A DNA stretch of 64,000 bases from Latrodectus hesperus (GCA_037975125.1 CM075850.1:67955890-68019889); one strand, 5' to 3'. Positions 29,126 to 45,690 are shown, numbered from the stretch's first letter. Numbers and translations: made by a program. The notes: a model not told the origin generated them from the letters alone.

Positions 29126-29416
29126 AGCCGCAGTAGCTCAGGGTGTCCTTCTCACCATCAGAAGGTAGTGAGTTTGAATCCCAGCTTAACCGAAGATCCA
29201 TCATGTTCACTGAAAGCGGCTGGGGCACATTAAATGGGTCATGGTCGTAATGTTATTCTAATGAAGTAATAACTTTTAGATGCAGCAGGTCAAGTGTTGG
29301 GGGGAGTCTTCTGTTCGGCCCCTGCTTCTAAATTACGAAGACTTCTACCCGGCTGCTTCCACTATCTGGTAGAGCCTACCTCAGGGCTAGTGTGCTGTTG
29401 AAACAACAACAGCATT
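29126..29416 (+). repeat. tRNA-derived SINE
   Basis: Box A-like TAGCTCAGGGTG starts near 29134 and box B-like AGTTTGAATCCC is at 29171-29182, so the 5' head looks like a tRNA. A ~230-base body of moderate GC follows and ends in a short CAACAACAGC tail near 29410. A working tRNA gene is unlikely, because the tRNA-like part lacks a matching acceptor stem. Confidence 0.6.
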
Positions 29417-30679
29417 TCACGATGTTCAATAAATTTGGAAGATTGAATATAATTAGTTGTAAAACTTTAAGCCCATTTGAAAAGAATTTCGAAATTCTAC
29501 AGTATCTGGGCATGCATAATTATAAATAATTAGATTAAAGGAGTTTCAAATTTAGAGAAGATGTTTGATCGAGAGTAGTGATTCTCAAACCTTATCAGCC
29601 AGGTTAAACTTTACAAGAATAGGGAAAACATTTTCCGCAAATAATTCACAAAATTAGAATAATATATATTTATGGATTCTACATGTATTCACTATTTGTA
29701 CACCAGGACAGATTCAATCATTGCATTCGATTTGAAATGGATTCCAAATTACTGCAAATGTTGATGTCCACAATGAGACTGAATATGATGTCCAATTAAG
29801 TAGAAGGCTAAAACGCTAAAGTTCTTAACCATTTATAAGCTTTTCTATTTCAGGATTGGAAACGAAAAGTAATTTTGAATGCAAACATGCAGAAGATATA
29901 TAAGTTTTACCATACTTAATTTTTATTTCAACAAAAGTTTATGAAAGAAAATTTTAGTTCAAAAATATTGAGAAATAATTTAATAGGAAGCACACGAGAT
30001 TATTTTTCATGCTCACAAGAAGAATTTGTATTTTTATGCAGAAAACTTATAGAAGTTGAATAAAAATGTATTTAACCTAACTTTATGTAGTAAGCTGTAC
30101 TCTGTATAGTATTCTGTATTGCGATGTGATCTGTATTTTGTCTTAACAACAAGCTATGTAATAGGAAGAATTTTTTAAAAATAAATAATTAATTACACTA
30201 GACAAAAAATAGCTTTGACTCTAATTAATAAGACTTAATTACAGTTTTAGCATATTCTGAATGCTTGAAATAGATCCAACAGTTTTATATTTCATTATTG
30301 TCAAAGAATCTGACTATAACTTAAGCGAGGATATATACACCCAACATATCGAAAAGTCATGCTTCTTTGACTTTCAAACTTTTTCATTTAGAATTATTTG
30401 TATTCCTTCTATGAATACTAAAATAGATGTAAAATTTAGAAATTAAACTTAAAAGTTTCTTAAGGTAAAGAAAAGTTTTGACTATATGATTTCCTAAATA
30501 TCTTTCTTAAAAAGCCTCTGGAGTTCTATTTTGGAAACAATCTGTGACATCGAAACAATAAAACCTTTAAACTCTTACATTTATATTTTTGAAATTGAGA
30601 TTCTGATATCTTGTGACTGTCCCAAGATTATTTTTAACATTGATTAAGTATTATTCATTCAACTCGATGCACATAGGTG

Positions 30680-31090
30680 CTTATTGTGAAAGGGCCCGCA
30701 CTATGTACTTAATCTCCAAAGGCAAAAATTCCTTAGATGAAGTTGTTGTCGTGTGACAAGTGCAAAAAGAAAAAAAAAAAGAAAAGACAAAAAAGACATA
30801 TGGGATTAAAGGCATGGAGCACAGCCTTGGCCACATATTCAGCTTTATCCGTATAAAGGGTGTCATGGCAACTGTTGGGGAGGGTCGAGGCAACCGAGAT
30901 GCAGTTGACGAGACGCCTCGGATCAAGCGGAAATCCTATGCAGTGCTTGCATTCTACGTAGGTTCTAGATCCGTCGAGTAGGATTTTCATAACCCTCATG
31001 TGAGCATTCCACATTCTGCTGATGGTAGTGGTGATACCACGGTTAGGATTAAGCTCCGGTAGGCACCATCTTAGATGAAATATACTAAGC
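30680..31090 (-). repeat. Unclassified moderate-GC repeat, probably minus strand
   Basis: A sharply bounded block, richer in GC than its flanks. On the minus strand it runs from about 31090 into a T-rich/pyrimidine run near 30760-30785. A 119-codon minus frame crosses it, but its composition and lack of recognisable domains make it more likely a repeat than a gene. It is not related to the four-copy family at 27, 38.7, 42.3 and 45.4 kb. Confidence 0.4.
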
Positions 31091-32891
31091 ATATCCTTCG
31101 TTTTCCGTTTTTTATCAAAGGAAAAATAAAATCTAAATTTCTGTTTGAAAATAATATCCTATTAATAATTACAGAACGCATAAATTCTTTGGTAAATACA
31201 AAGTGTCTGTTAATAGAAAGTTTGAAGGAACAGTCCACAGTTGGTATCAGATTATTTAGTTGCAGAATAGTATACGATTCTTATTTTTCCAAGACCATCG
31301 TGTTTATAAACTCTCTCATATTAAACTCATAATAGAAAAAAATTTATCTAAAGGTATATGATGGAAGTTTGAAGAACTAAGCTCAGATCCTTTGCACTTC
31401 ATTAAGGTCGAAATCATGAGACGGTTGGTTGTCATTCCGAATCTATAGTATTTGGCAGCTTGAAGCGCAATGCAGTAAACTAAACAATTTTTATAAATCA
31501 TAAAAATATGCGTTTTGGTGAATGAATAGTCACAGTCATGACAAATTTCTAATATCAGTTTATTGGCGAAAGTTGCATCAGCGCACAACGTGTTTTTCTC
31601 TGAATAAATGCACATCCTTATTTAGATAAAATTTCATTAAGATTTACTAATGAAACTATCGTCAGTTATGTTTCTTACGAAATTTATAACCATGATTTTG
31701 AAACCGCTTTGTCAGATATTTTGCTTATGAAGTTTGTAATTGAGTCTCAACAAAGATAATTACACAATTACCTATTGCCAAGTACTGTATTGATAAATGC
31801 ATGCTTCAACTGTTGTCTGTAAGAATTCCAGAAATTTAATGAGTTTCTTATAATATACTCGTTACACTTTTGGTAAAAATATTTCTGCTGAAATAACTTT
31901 TGAAATTATGTAATTAATTAAATATAACAATTAAGATAATTTTTATTTTGTAGTATGGAAGTTTGCATAGACAAAATGTATTATATGTATTTCTTTGAAA
32001 CGCGTGCTTGAAATTTTCATTGAATGTTTAAAATTTATTATCCATTATACCTATATAATACATTTAATTTTGTTATTACAGCTATATACAGAATGTTGTC
32101 ATAATTCATTCTGTCAGAATTGTGGCATTAAACCAAAAACTTCGCGAAAGAGTTAATAATGAATCTGCCAAAAGATATTGATGGCGTTCAAACGATGTTA
32201 TACAATAGTACATATACACTCCTAGTTAAAAGCAATAAAATATGTCTGAATTTTTTCATTTTCTATTTTATGTTTATGCAATGAATTAAGCATAAAACAC
32301 GCAAAAAAAATAACATAGAATATAAGAATAATGTAGAATATGAATATAATTTTTTCTTCCTGTTCTTAAAGTGCCTTTGATTCAGATGAATTATTCAAAA
32401 TTATAATTATCTTTTTTTGAAGTATCGAAATTTGTCTACTGAAGATTCAAAGATCCATTAAGAAATTTTATAACACTGTTCACATATTACAAGAAAAATC
32501 ATTTTTGTTTATTTTTGAAACAATATATAATAAATTTTCCGAAAAGAAATCAAGTTTAAGAAAAACTCCCAATGTTTTGATCTAATTACGAAAAATTATT
32601 ATGATAGATACAGAAATAAAAGGGAAAAATGGTGGTAACATAAATAAAATTATACTGCTATATGAAACACAAAAGAAATTTAACGTGCTTAAAATTTAAT
32701 AAAAAAGGCAATATCAAACAAAAAATGATTATACTTATTTATTTCAAGGAATAAGTGATATAATTATACATGATAAAAATTAAAGAACATAAATCTGACT
32801 TAAGACTTTGAACACCTAAATCTTTAGATCATTAAAAAAAGTATTTATAAGAAATTAAAAACACACACACGCATATTATGGTACTATTTTA

Positions 32892-33783
32892 TTAGGTTGG
32901 TGCGTATGAAATGTCGGATTCTTAAGTGATTGTATAAAACTGCATATCTTTCTTCAAAAGCTGTTTATTCAATCAAAGTATGCTCCATTCGCTTCAATAC
33001 ACTTCTCCCAACGAGATTTTAAAGCGTAGATGCCTGTCTTAAAAAATTTTGGTCTTTAGAATTAATAAACTCTGATATCGAGTTTTTTAGACTGTCTTCA
33101 TTTTCATAGTGTTTGCCCCTTAAAAACAGCTCTAAATGCTTGAAAAAATGAAAATCGGTCGGCGAGAGATCCGGTGAATATGGTGGATGCTGAAATGATG
33201 AGCATACGTTTAACCGATCCAGCTTATTTCGCTCTGTCAGTGCGTGCGATACCCACTTGTCCATCTTCTTAACCTTGCCAATCTCAGAAAGGTGTCTCAA
33301 TATCGTTGTATGGTCAACTTTCATCCTGATAGCAAGTTTCCTCGTGGATACGGCTGGATCCGCTTCCACTAGAGCCTTCAGGTCATCATTCTTCACAGAC
33401 GTTTTGGGTCTTCCGCGCGGCTCATTTTGCAGTGAAAAATCGCCAGTCCGAAATTTTTCGAACCAACGCTGCACTTTCCGATCGTTAACCGTATTCTCCC
33501 CAAACGCTTGGTTTATGTTGCGTGCAGCTTTTGCAGCACTATTACCAAGTTTGTACTCATATAAGAAAATGACGTGAATGTCGGCAGAATTCATATCGGC
33601 AATAAACTCAAAAGAAATAAAAAAGGGAAGACCTTCGAGAAAAATTATTTTGCTGAAATGAGTCTCTGGCAATGGACAATACGAGTATGAATGAGGTTAT
33701 GCCAAATACAAAAGTGTAACGAAAACAGGGAGGAAAACGTCCGCATGTAAAGAGAATCCGACATTTCATACACACCAACCTAA
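32892..33783 (-). mobile_element. Internally deleted mariner element, 892 bp
   Basis: The ends are inverted copies of TTAGGTTGGTG(C/T)GTATGAAA, matching over about 31 bp with one mismatch and flanked by TA on both sides (32890-32891 and 33784-33785). TTAGGTTGG is the canonical start of mariner elements of the mauritiana/Mos1-related kind. A complete element of this group is about 1.3 kb; this copy lacks roughly 0.4 kb from the middle of the transposase. Confidence 0.88.
33019..33594 (-). pseudogene. Mariner transposase with in-frame internal deletion
   Basis: A 191-residue minus-strand frame starts at ATG 33594 (MNSADIHVIFLYEYKLG); an upstream open extension exists but is not family-like. 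Residues ~1-115 form the two helix-turn-helix DNA-binding units (NDRKVQRWFEKFRTGDFSL, then a GRPKTSV linker and a second unit). After NVCSS the sequence jumps directly to HPPYSPDLSPTDFHFF, which carries the third catalytic Asp of the DD34D triad. The first two Asp residues and about 150 residues are gone, yet the frame is open to the normal end. It cannot be a transposase but keeps a complete DNA-binding region. A full-length protein is ~345-350 residues. Confidence 0.87.
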
Positions 33784-33852
33784 TATTAGGCTTCTATTAT
33801 AACTAATTTGTTTATTTTATTATATTTTGTAGTCATAGAATGGCAATAAAAT

Positions 33853-35719
<1,867 letters not shown>

Positions 35720-35829
35720 TACATTCTCTGTATTACTAGTGCAATATTTTTTTACAGAAAACATGAATTAATTTTTTTAAGTCATCGAATTAAATGCTAA
35801 TAATTAATATTAATGTTAGATTATATAAA

Positions 35830-36129
35830 ATAAGCTTTCGCACTTACTGTTTCCTAAGAGTTCAAACCCCATCATTCGGGTTAAATGGTCCTGGACTCGT
35901 TATCAAAAACTGTTGGAAATTTTGATATGATTATAACACTGTATTTTTCGACATTCATATCCCTAAGAGTGGGTGCTTGTGAATTTCTCATATTTTCTTC
36001 CTCGTGATACAGAAATAAGATCTTCTGTTTGTGAAACGACCTCGCAGAGGGCTTGCTCATGCAGATATTCAAGGCCGTGTAAGTCTTGTTAGACAAAAGC
36101 TGTATAAGGCAGACATGCCTTGTACAACT

Positions 36130-36130
<1 letters not shown>
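35830..36130 (+). repeat. Possible SINE-like repeat
   Basis: A block of moderate GC with a box B-like GAGTTCAAACCCC at 35859-35871. I cannot find a convincing box A, and no tail is apparent. It could also be an unrelated old repeat. Confidence 0.3.
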
Positions 36131-37965
<1,835 letters not shown>

Positions 37966-38736
37966 TAAAATTCAATATAAAACTTTATAATCAATCATAA
38001 AACCTTTTACATGCAGTAAATTTAACATTTTGTTTTATAATATTCATATATAGCATGTAAAAGAGTTAGAATTATCAGTTTTAAGTAACATAAATAGGGA
38101 AATAAGTGAATAAGAAAAAAATTATATACATTGAATACATTAAATAATAATAAATTTAATCGTCCTAAAATTAAAAAAAATACCTGTTCAAAGTGTATTT
38201 TTATACATCTCTAAATATAATGCCTTTTTATAAACGAAAATATCTTCAATGTATTCATTCTCTTTGTCACATTACAGTGGTAAATACATCACGAGTCTAT
38301 GCAAAACTATGTACTAAATCATAGTGCCTTTTAGACTACATAGAAATTTTATTGGATACCACAAGTCTATTGCACGTACGGGACCATAATCATCAGTTAC
38401 AGACAGTTTAAATTGCAAAGAGAGCAAATGAGAAAAATCATTTTGGTAATTTAAATATATTAAATTAAGAGAGGAATCGTATTGTGGAAATTATTTTCTT
38501 AAAGAGTATCATTTAGGTCTGTAAACTTAAGCCATTTTTTGAAAGAAAATCTTAATATCGTTCATACATTAATTGATTTTGGATTCACTATATTACATTG
38601 TAAGTAAACCATAACAGTCAATATAAAATTTCATACTAAACCATAATGACTTCTACGTGGTACTAGTAATAATTGATATAGCGTATAACCAAAGATTGAG
38701 TACATGAAGCATAGCGGAAAAGATATCTTACTCTAT

Positions 38737-39095
38737 CAAAAAAAAAAAAAAAGGAAAGACAAGAAGTGTTTTGTATTGTGGTATTGATCAGAATATAAGT
38801 AAGCAAGTCAGGATCTTTCTTTTTTTCCGACCGACCACCTAAACGGAACTGCCTCAACGTAGTTTTCTGTCCTATTTGGATTTTGTGATGCCATCTCTAG
38901 AATACAAATCAACTTTAATTTTAGTAGAGGCTCGCTTCTTGCATTTTCGCTGTCTAAAGATAAAAGTTATTGTGGTCGTATATTTGATCTCTGTCCTTCT
39001 GCTCGCGGATGGAAGGCGTGCTTTTTATGAGAAAGGAAGATTGTGCAAGACTTGGTGTTATGAAGATGTAAAAGAAGACAAATCTCGAGCCAGGT
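38737..39095 (+). repeat. Unnamed interspersed repeat, copy 2
   Basis: Starts with a poly-A run (38739-38752) and is collinear with copy 1 on the opposite strand. The CTAAACGGAACTG block is at about 38838-38850, the GATGCCATCTCTAGAATACAA block at about 38887-38907, and a final A/G-rich part ends near 39095. The short frames over it (for example 38876-39112) are not conserved between copies, which argues against coding. Confidence 0.7.
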
Positions 39096-39300
39096 GCTTT
39101 ATGCGGACATAAAATATAACAATATATCTTACGTATCATAATGCTATTTTTACCTAGCACGTTTCTCTTAGCGCAATAAGCTAGGTAACTAGAACAAGAA
39201 ACACACTTATTACTCAGCATACCAATGAAAAATATCAACTCCTCAGAGAGTATAAATAATATATCTGCATTGTAGCCAAATTATAGAAAATAATCATGCC

Positions 39301-39380
39301 ATAAATAAGGTTTATTATTAAAATATTTTAGATTCCTAAATTTCATAAATAAGGTTTATTATTAAAATATTTTAGATTCC
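39301..39380. repeat. Tandem duplication, 44-bp period
   Basis: The 36 bases 39301-39336 recur exactly at 39345-39380. This is a simple local duplication with no sign of function. Confidence 0.85.
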
Positions 39381-39399
39381 AAGAAACATTTATATTAGA

Positions 39400-40960
39400 A
39401 TGTCAAGAAAAATTGCATAAATTTAAAGAGTGAAATGTACAAATATGACCTGTTGCAAAGTCAATTTATACTATAAAATCTCAACTCTATCAAAACTAGT
39501 TACGAAAATAATTTTACTAGTAAAATTTTCTATTTCATTTAAGTGTCATAAACATATTTTACTTAACAAAATTAAAATTTACTTAAAGCTTGAATTTAAA
39601 ATCAGGATTAGGAGAATGATGAAAAATGTTAATAAAAACAGCAACCAAAATTCGATGCATTATATTGGTAAACATAATTTTAACCAAATATGAAATCAAA
39701 ATGTTTTTATCAAGCATAGTCTTTTGTGAATGTCATTTGTATTTTTTAAGGATTCTTGAAAATTAACGATAAATTGAAATAGGGTGGTGAGCTTGGCAAG
39801 ATGTATGTGATGGTTGCTATTTTTAATTATTTTAAGTTTTATAACTTTTCTCATTTTGCCAAGAAAGTGCTTAAAACTATCAAACGACTTCTTTTACATC
39901 TGTAAAAAACTGGTGTTCGATTTTTAAAGACAACATTTCTCACTAATTGGGAAAAAGTCTTATAAACTGTACTTCGGTTGTAAAACATATGATTCTTATA
40001 AAAACTTGGTCCTAGATAAATGCTGTGAATCATGTTTTAGGCTTCTGACGGAATGGTAAAATGGTACTCATCACATGCTGTTTTTGTTCTTTATGATGTG
40101 GTAAGAGCAGAAGAACCATTCAACTGACTATTACATCTACATAACAAACATAAGAGAAATATCCAAAACAAAATATATAGTAAAATGTTTCAATTTTGTA
40201 TCTGCAATGAGACCTGTAAATCCCAGTGAAGAGTATTCTGTACGAAAGTGTCCAGAATTTAGAACTATAAGAGATACCTCCGACTCCAACCAAGCTTACA
40301 CTGAAGACGAAGGAAGGTTGGTTGGTTGGGTTTTATGGCACAAGGTGACGAAGGAAGGAGAAAGAAGTGAACTTTTGAAGTAGGTAGCTCATCAACTTCA
40401 ATTTTTATCAAATAAGATCCTAATAATCTTATAAGAGATTTAAGTTTGTCACAATAGTCAGCGGAACTTATAAGTTCAAGGTTCAAAAGCTGGAATCTAC
40501 TAAAAATAAGCGTACAGATATGTGTTTATCATAATTGATATAGGGATTTTAAACACTATTTCTCCGAAGAAGGCATTGCAATTTTTTATAATAATGTTTG
40601 CTCAACACCAGTCACTAGATAATAATTGTTATAGACTCATCGAAAATTGATTTAAAGGCTATATTACTGCATAACAGAATTAAATTACCATCAATACCTC
40701 CCTCGAAAGCTGATTATGTGAAAGAAATATGAAAATATGAAGTTGATACTAGGAAAAATTCAGTACTCTAAACATAACTGGAATATATGTGCTGACTTTT
40801 ATTGCTAAATTTGAAACTTAGAAACTGAAAATTTTGTTCTTTTTTGTGTAAATGGGAGTGCAATAATAGGAAGTCTTATTACGCTAATAAACTGGGCTGT
40901 AAACATGAGTTTATTACGTAAAAATGAATCAAATACTCCTGTAAAGTTTTCCGAAAATGT
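39400..40960. other. AT-rich DNA with no supported gene
   Basis: Frames are short and unrecognised. A fragment around 40315-40350 (GGTTGGTTGGTTGGGTTTTA) looks like part of a repeat, but it is too short to classify. Confidence 0.4.
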
Positions 40961-40966
40961 GTGTTT

Positions 40967-41475
40967 TTATCTTCTTTACATAAAACTGGGGTTGATCAAA
41001 AATTTTGTAAAAATTATGGACAAAAGTTCTGCTGCCTTTATGCACCTTAATTTCCTGAAGTAAGTGATGCAAAATTGAAAGAAGGAATATTTATTGGACG
41101 GTAAATCAGATCAATAATATTGCATGATGAACATTTTGTTGAGCTATTGAACCCATCGGAATACGCAACGAAGAAATCATTCAAAATTATTTGCTATGGA
41201 TTTCGTGGCAACAATAAAGAAGAAAAGTATAAAAAAAAGAGAATGATCTTCTGGCTTCATACAAAAGAATGGGGTGTAACATGTTTTTCATACTAAGATT
41301 TTTCCCCTGAAAATCTTGGGGCTGCCTCTGATGTGAATGATGAGCGCTTCTATCAGCAAATTGTTACCGTGGAAAAGGTATCCAAAAGCAAGTCGAGTCC
41401 CAGTATGCAGGGCTACTACTACAGACTATGAAAAGGGACATCCGTAGTGCAAAATGTGACAGAAAATTAAAATAG
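40967..41475 (+). pseudogene. Relic of an uncharacterised repeat-associated ORF family
   Basis: Pieces in two or three frames line up with a protein type I associate with repetitive ORFs in arthropod genomes. They are LLYIKLGLIKNFVKIMDKSS (near 40970-41030), PEVSDAKLKEGIFIG (near 41053-41100), a connecting part with NNKEEKYK, and FSPENLGAASDVNDERFYQQ (near 41304-41365). A tail resembling S-P-S-M-x-x-Y-Y-x-x-L-K-(K/R) ends near 41435. Stops and frameshifts show it is dead. I recall this family as unnamed and of unknown biochemical role, possibly mobile-element derived. The recognition is from memory of motif order and should be tested by search. Confidence 0.5.
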
Positions 41476-42329
41476 ACAACTTTTTAAGTAAGCCAGAAAT
41501 AACTGAATATTTATCATTAAGGGTATCTAAGTATCAGTTCTTTTAGAGTTTTAAAAATGCACAAGAAAATAAAAAACCCCGGCCTGATGGGAGAGTATCT
41601 GACTACTTATTTAAACTTAGCAGGAAAAAATTATATTTTTTGTAAAAGAAAAAAAAAATAAATAAAAAATTTTTTGTAGACCAATTTTATTTGACATTGG
41701 ATAACAAGAAAGTCGCATATTCTCTCTCTTCAGAAAGCATCCATTCCTTTCTTTCATCAAGTAATGTAAACTGTTTTCATTCGTTTTGAAGACCAAATAA
41801 TGGAATTTTTCTTTTGAATTGATTATTTTATTTCTTCATATTTCATTATTTCTGATATATTTCACGTACATTTACACGAAGAAACCCTATTTGTTTACAC
41901 CGAAACCCGATTTATTCAAATAGACTTTTACACTAAAGTTAGAGATAACCTCTCTGTTAATAATTAAATGAATTAATAATAAATCGTTTCAAATTAGCGC
42001 GTCTTCATGAGTATTGATACGTACCATATCGCGTGGAATAGCAAAATCTAATACAAAAAATCACTACAGCCATATTTTAATTTGAGTATTGAATAATTCG
42101 TATTTAAAATATCCAAAATGAGTAAATAGTGTAAAATATATATACATATATAGACAGATGTAACCGAAATATTCTCGTGCATCTTGCACTTGAAATATCT
42201 AGTGATCCTGTTATCTGGATAAGACAAAATAAAGAACAATTTAAAACCAAATACTCATTCAGTGCTTAAGTAAAGCAGTCACGTTAGTATTTCTTTTTGG
42301 TAATATACCTCCAAAGGTTTTCATGTGGA

Positions 42330-42545
42330 ATGTTTTATCCAAGCAGAACTTCACTTCCCAACGTTGGATTCAGATTTCATGCTCCCATCTCCATCTGGAA
42401 ACAGAAGTTATTGTGTGTTCAGGTCTATTTTACCTTTATTTTTTGTTCCCGAGACAACAATACTTCTTTTTCCATGAGAAGAAAAGATTGTGAAAAGCTG
42501 TCTATGAAGAGTGAAGAAAGAGAAGATCTAGAGACAGATAATTTT
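42330..42545 (+). repeat. Unnamed interspersed repeat, copy 4 (diverged)
   Basis: Similarity to the other copies is clear from CAGAAGTTATTGT onward (about 42401) through TACTTCTTTTTCCATGAGAAG and an A/G-rich end. The left half matches only weakly, so its limits and membership are less certain than for the other three. Confidence 0.45.
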
Positions 42546-43229
42546 CCTGTTGTTCAAGGTCCAAATGATTTTCTTTTTTTTTCATAACGTTCTGTTTGAA
42601 TAGATTTTGTGTGTCAAGACTCTTCTTCAAAATTTATTTAAAAAAATATCCATAGATAGTAAAACATGTGTATAGAATGAGTAATTAGTTTTGCCTTTTT
42701 TAATATTTTCTTTACACGTTCTTTTTTAAAACGTGCTTATGATATAACTTGTTGTCAAGAAATCATTCAAAATGCATATTACTTATGATAAATTAATTGT
42801 AATTACAGAAGTGTGGTTGCTTCAAAAAAACTGATCCTCGTGAGAAAGGGAATAAACATAACAGCAGGTTGAGCAAAGTATTTAAATTTTCGCGTGCTTT
42901 TTTAATGCTACAACTGTGTAATAAGACTATTTCTTTTTATTCAACTTTTGATTTGTATGTTTTATTCCGATATTTCCAATGATTCGATTTGTTTTCCTAT
43001 GCTCAATATTTGTAAGACCGCTAATTTGAGCAATATTTATAAACTAAAACGAATTTTGAGCATTGTGGATATCTACACTTATATAATATGAATCAAATCC
43101 ATAATCTCATGAACTGAGGATGATAATCCTAACCATTCAACATTCATAGCCAGACTGTATTTCCAAAAGAGAATCATGCAATAGTTGTAATAGCTATGCG
43201 CACTTGCTATTATACATATATACACCACT

Positions 43230-43560
43230 GTACAGGTGCAACCCGAATGGTACCTTAAGGTTTTTGGGTTTGGAATATTTGCCGATCACTAAACACCTCT
43301 TAATTTTGAGCCACAGTCAGGTAACTCCGTCTCACCTGAGCAGGTACCATCCTCTTCACATACGCTCCACACTAGTGCGGGATTTTGGATGCCACAGAGC
43401 AGCGTGGACGTGTATGTAATCTATGGAGCTTCAGCAACCCAGTAAGGGGGAATGTGGTCAACCTCCCACTTATTAACCGCGGCAAGAGATGCTTCACTTT
43501 ACTAATCATACGGAAAGCAGCATGAAGCTACCGAGACTCTACTTTCTATCATAAAAATTA
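43230..43560. repeat. Unclassified moderate-GC repeat-like block
   Basis: A stretch with much higher GC than its flanks (including TCTCACCTGAGCAGGTACCA, GTGCGGGATTTTGGATGCCA). It has no coding frame above 71 codons and no pol III boxes I can identify. It reads like a dispersed repeat, but only one copy is present here. Confidence 0.3.
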
Positions 43561-44362
43561 AATTAATTTTACAATTTCTTACTGATGAACTTATCAATTT
43601 TATATCTTTCCAAACAAGAAAGTTTGTAAATATTAAATAATAAAAAATATCTTACCGTATTCATGTAAAAACTACAACTAAATATAGTAGTCTGGTGAGT
43701 AAAGATGTCCTTCTTATATCCAAAATTTAGCAGATCAACCCATCTGAAAATAGTTATGTTGAGAACACACACACGCGCGCCCAAAAGCTATAATACCGAT
43801 TTGTTTTTATTTCACTCAATAGAGCATCTAATATCGAAAAATGTTGGGTGATACATACAAAATCTTTCTATATCAATAATTAGGTGATTAATAATTGTTC
43901 AGGATAATAATTATTATCTACTTTTTTGCTAAATGTTTTGGCTATATATTTTAAATAATTGGATTTTGTGTTTCTCAAAATATATATTTTTATCAAATGA
44001 TGAAAGGAAGGGGTGTGTGGATTTCATATTTATTTTTTTAAAAGAATTATTTTCAAATATGTAATGAGATTTGACTATAACTAATAGTTTTTAACGATGA
44101 CATTCTTGAATATAAGACAGATAAGTATTAAATGTTTTTAAATAATAATTTTTCATTGAGAGTTGCTAATAATAAGTATCGAATAATAAACAATTTATCA
44201 AGTCTAATTATTAATTTTATTTATTATTTATATAACTAGTATTAGAGCAAATATTTATTATCTTCCAATTATAAACTAATTTATAACAATAATCTTCTTG
44301 GACAATCCATTTTGTCAGAGATGTTTACACATATGCAAATCAATCACACCTTGAAAATGTGT

Positions 44363-44715
44363 TCTTCGATTTAGTGCAATGCAATAATTGTATTATTCAC
44401 GCTGTCATCTGCTTCATATTACATTCTACATCAAACATTATTTTCACTTCCTTTTTTTATTTAAGTCATCATAATGTTAATTTCTTCGATTTAATGGAAT
44501 GTCATAATACTGTCATACTATCATTTGCTTCATATTACATTCTACATCAAACACAATTTGCACTGTTTTTTTTTTATTTAAACTGTCATTATGCCTGATT
44601 TCTTTGAATTAATGGAATGCCATAATTGTGTTATTTATGCTATTATTTACTTCATACTACATTCCTCATCAAACACTGTTTTTACTTTTTTAATTATTTA
44701 AGTGGTCATTATGAC
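44363..44715. repeat. Three-unit tandem repeat, ~120-bp period
   Basis: Units begin at about 44363, 44483 and 44601 with TCTTCGATTTAGTG, TCTTCGATTTAATGGAATG and TCTTTGAATTAATGGAATG. Each continues with CTTCATA.TACATTC and CATCAAACA before a T-rich run. Units are diverged by substitutions, so the array is old. Confidence 0.8.
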
Positions 44716-45374
44716 CGATTCAAAAGGAGCTAATTCAAAGGTATTATAAGACATAATTCCTTCGTTAAACTTTGTACAGCTCAAATTATAATCTTTCACT
44801 AAGATGCCTAAAATAATTGTCATTACTAAATATCACTGATGAACACTACCTCATCATTTATAATTAAATTTCCTACAACTTTTAGGCAACTCAATGGTGT
44901 AGATGATTTTAATATAAATTCCAATGATAAAAATGTTTATATTTTAGATCTTTAGTATGTGATAAAATTAAAATATATTGCACATTATTTTAATGGTATT
45001 TGAATTTGCGAGCTTTGCTAAACTGTTCGGAAAAATAAGGAATAAAATATAAAAAGAAAAACTATGCAACATCAATACATGGGTATAAGAGTATGTAAAA
45101 AATACAAAGGAAGAAATGTGATTACAAAGACACAAATGTGATTATGGAATTTTAATCCTTTAGAACAATAGAAAGTATATGAAAAAATATTTAGGAACAG
45201 AAAAGAGAGTTTTGTTGAAAAAGTATTATATATATATTTAAAATTCAACAGCTAAGAAATTAAAGTAAAATTATTTTGGTTTTACAATGAAACAGTGTGT
45301 AAAAAACGTTATCGGTGGTCACAATTGCTAACATAAACATCCTTTGTAAATATTTAGTGAAATCTTTTCATAAA

Positions 45375-45690
45375 GAGAGAAAAAAACGAAAAAAAAATCT
45401 TTGGGTTCTATTAGTATTGATGAGAATGTCAGTAAACAACTCAGGTTCTGTTTTTTTCGGCCAGCACCTTAAATGCAACGTTACTCAGCCTTTCTCCTGC
45501 TCACTGGAATTTGGCGATGCCATTCCTGGAATACAAATCAATTTTATGTCGTTAAGAGCTCGCTTCTTGCCACTATTTCACCTGAAGGTGGAAGTTATCG
45601 TGGACATATTTGCTCTTTATTCTTCAGCTCTATGATGAAGAGAGTGATTCTTTATATATTTGGAGAAAGGCTTCAGAAAGGTTAAGTACC
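45375..45690 (+). repeat. Unnamed interspersed repeat, copy 3
   Basis: Begins in an A-rich run and follows the same block order as the copy at 38.7 kb: GAGAATGTCAGTAAACAACTCAGG, a T-run, CACCTTAAATGCAACG, GCGATGCCATTCCTGGAATACAAATCAAT (split over ~30 bases), GAGCTCGCTTCTTGC and GAAGTTATCGTGG. It ends near 45690 with an A/G-rich part. Frames crossing it are not shared between copies. Confidence 0.65.

Larger units (their letters stand above)
26690..32891. other. AT-rich DNA with scattered repeats and no supported gene
   Basis: It contains one copy of an unnamed interspersed repeat (27004-27410), a tRNA-derived SINE (29126-29416) and another moderate-GC repeat (30680-31090). Elsewhere the sequence is AT-rich with only short frames. 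Confidence 0.45.

Noticed and set aside
29131..29200. Functional tRNA gene
   Set aside because: A and B boxes are present, but there is no matching acceptor stem and a long SINE-like body follows.
30733..31092. 119-codon minus-strand frame that could be a small gene
   Set aside because: It lies within a sharply bounded moderate-GC block ending in a pyrimidine run, with no recognisable domain; a repeat is more likely.
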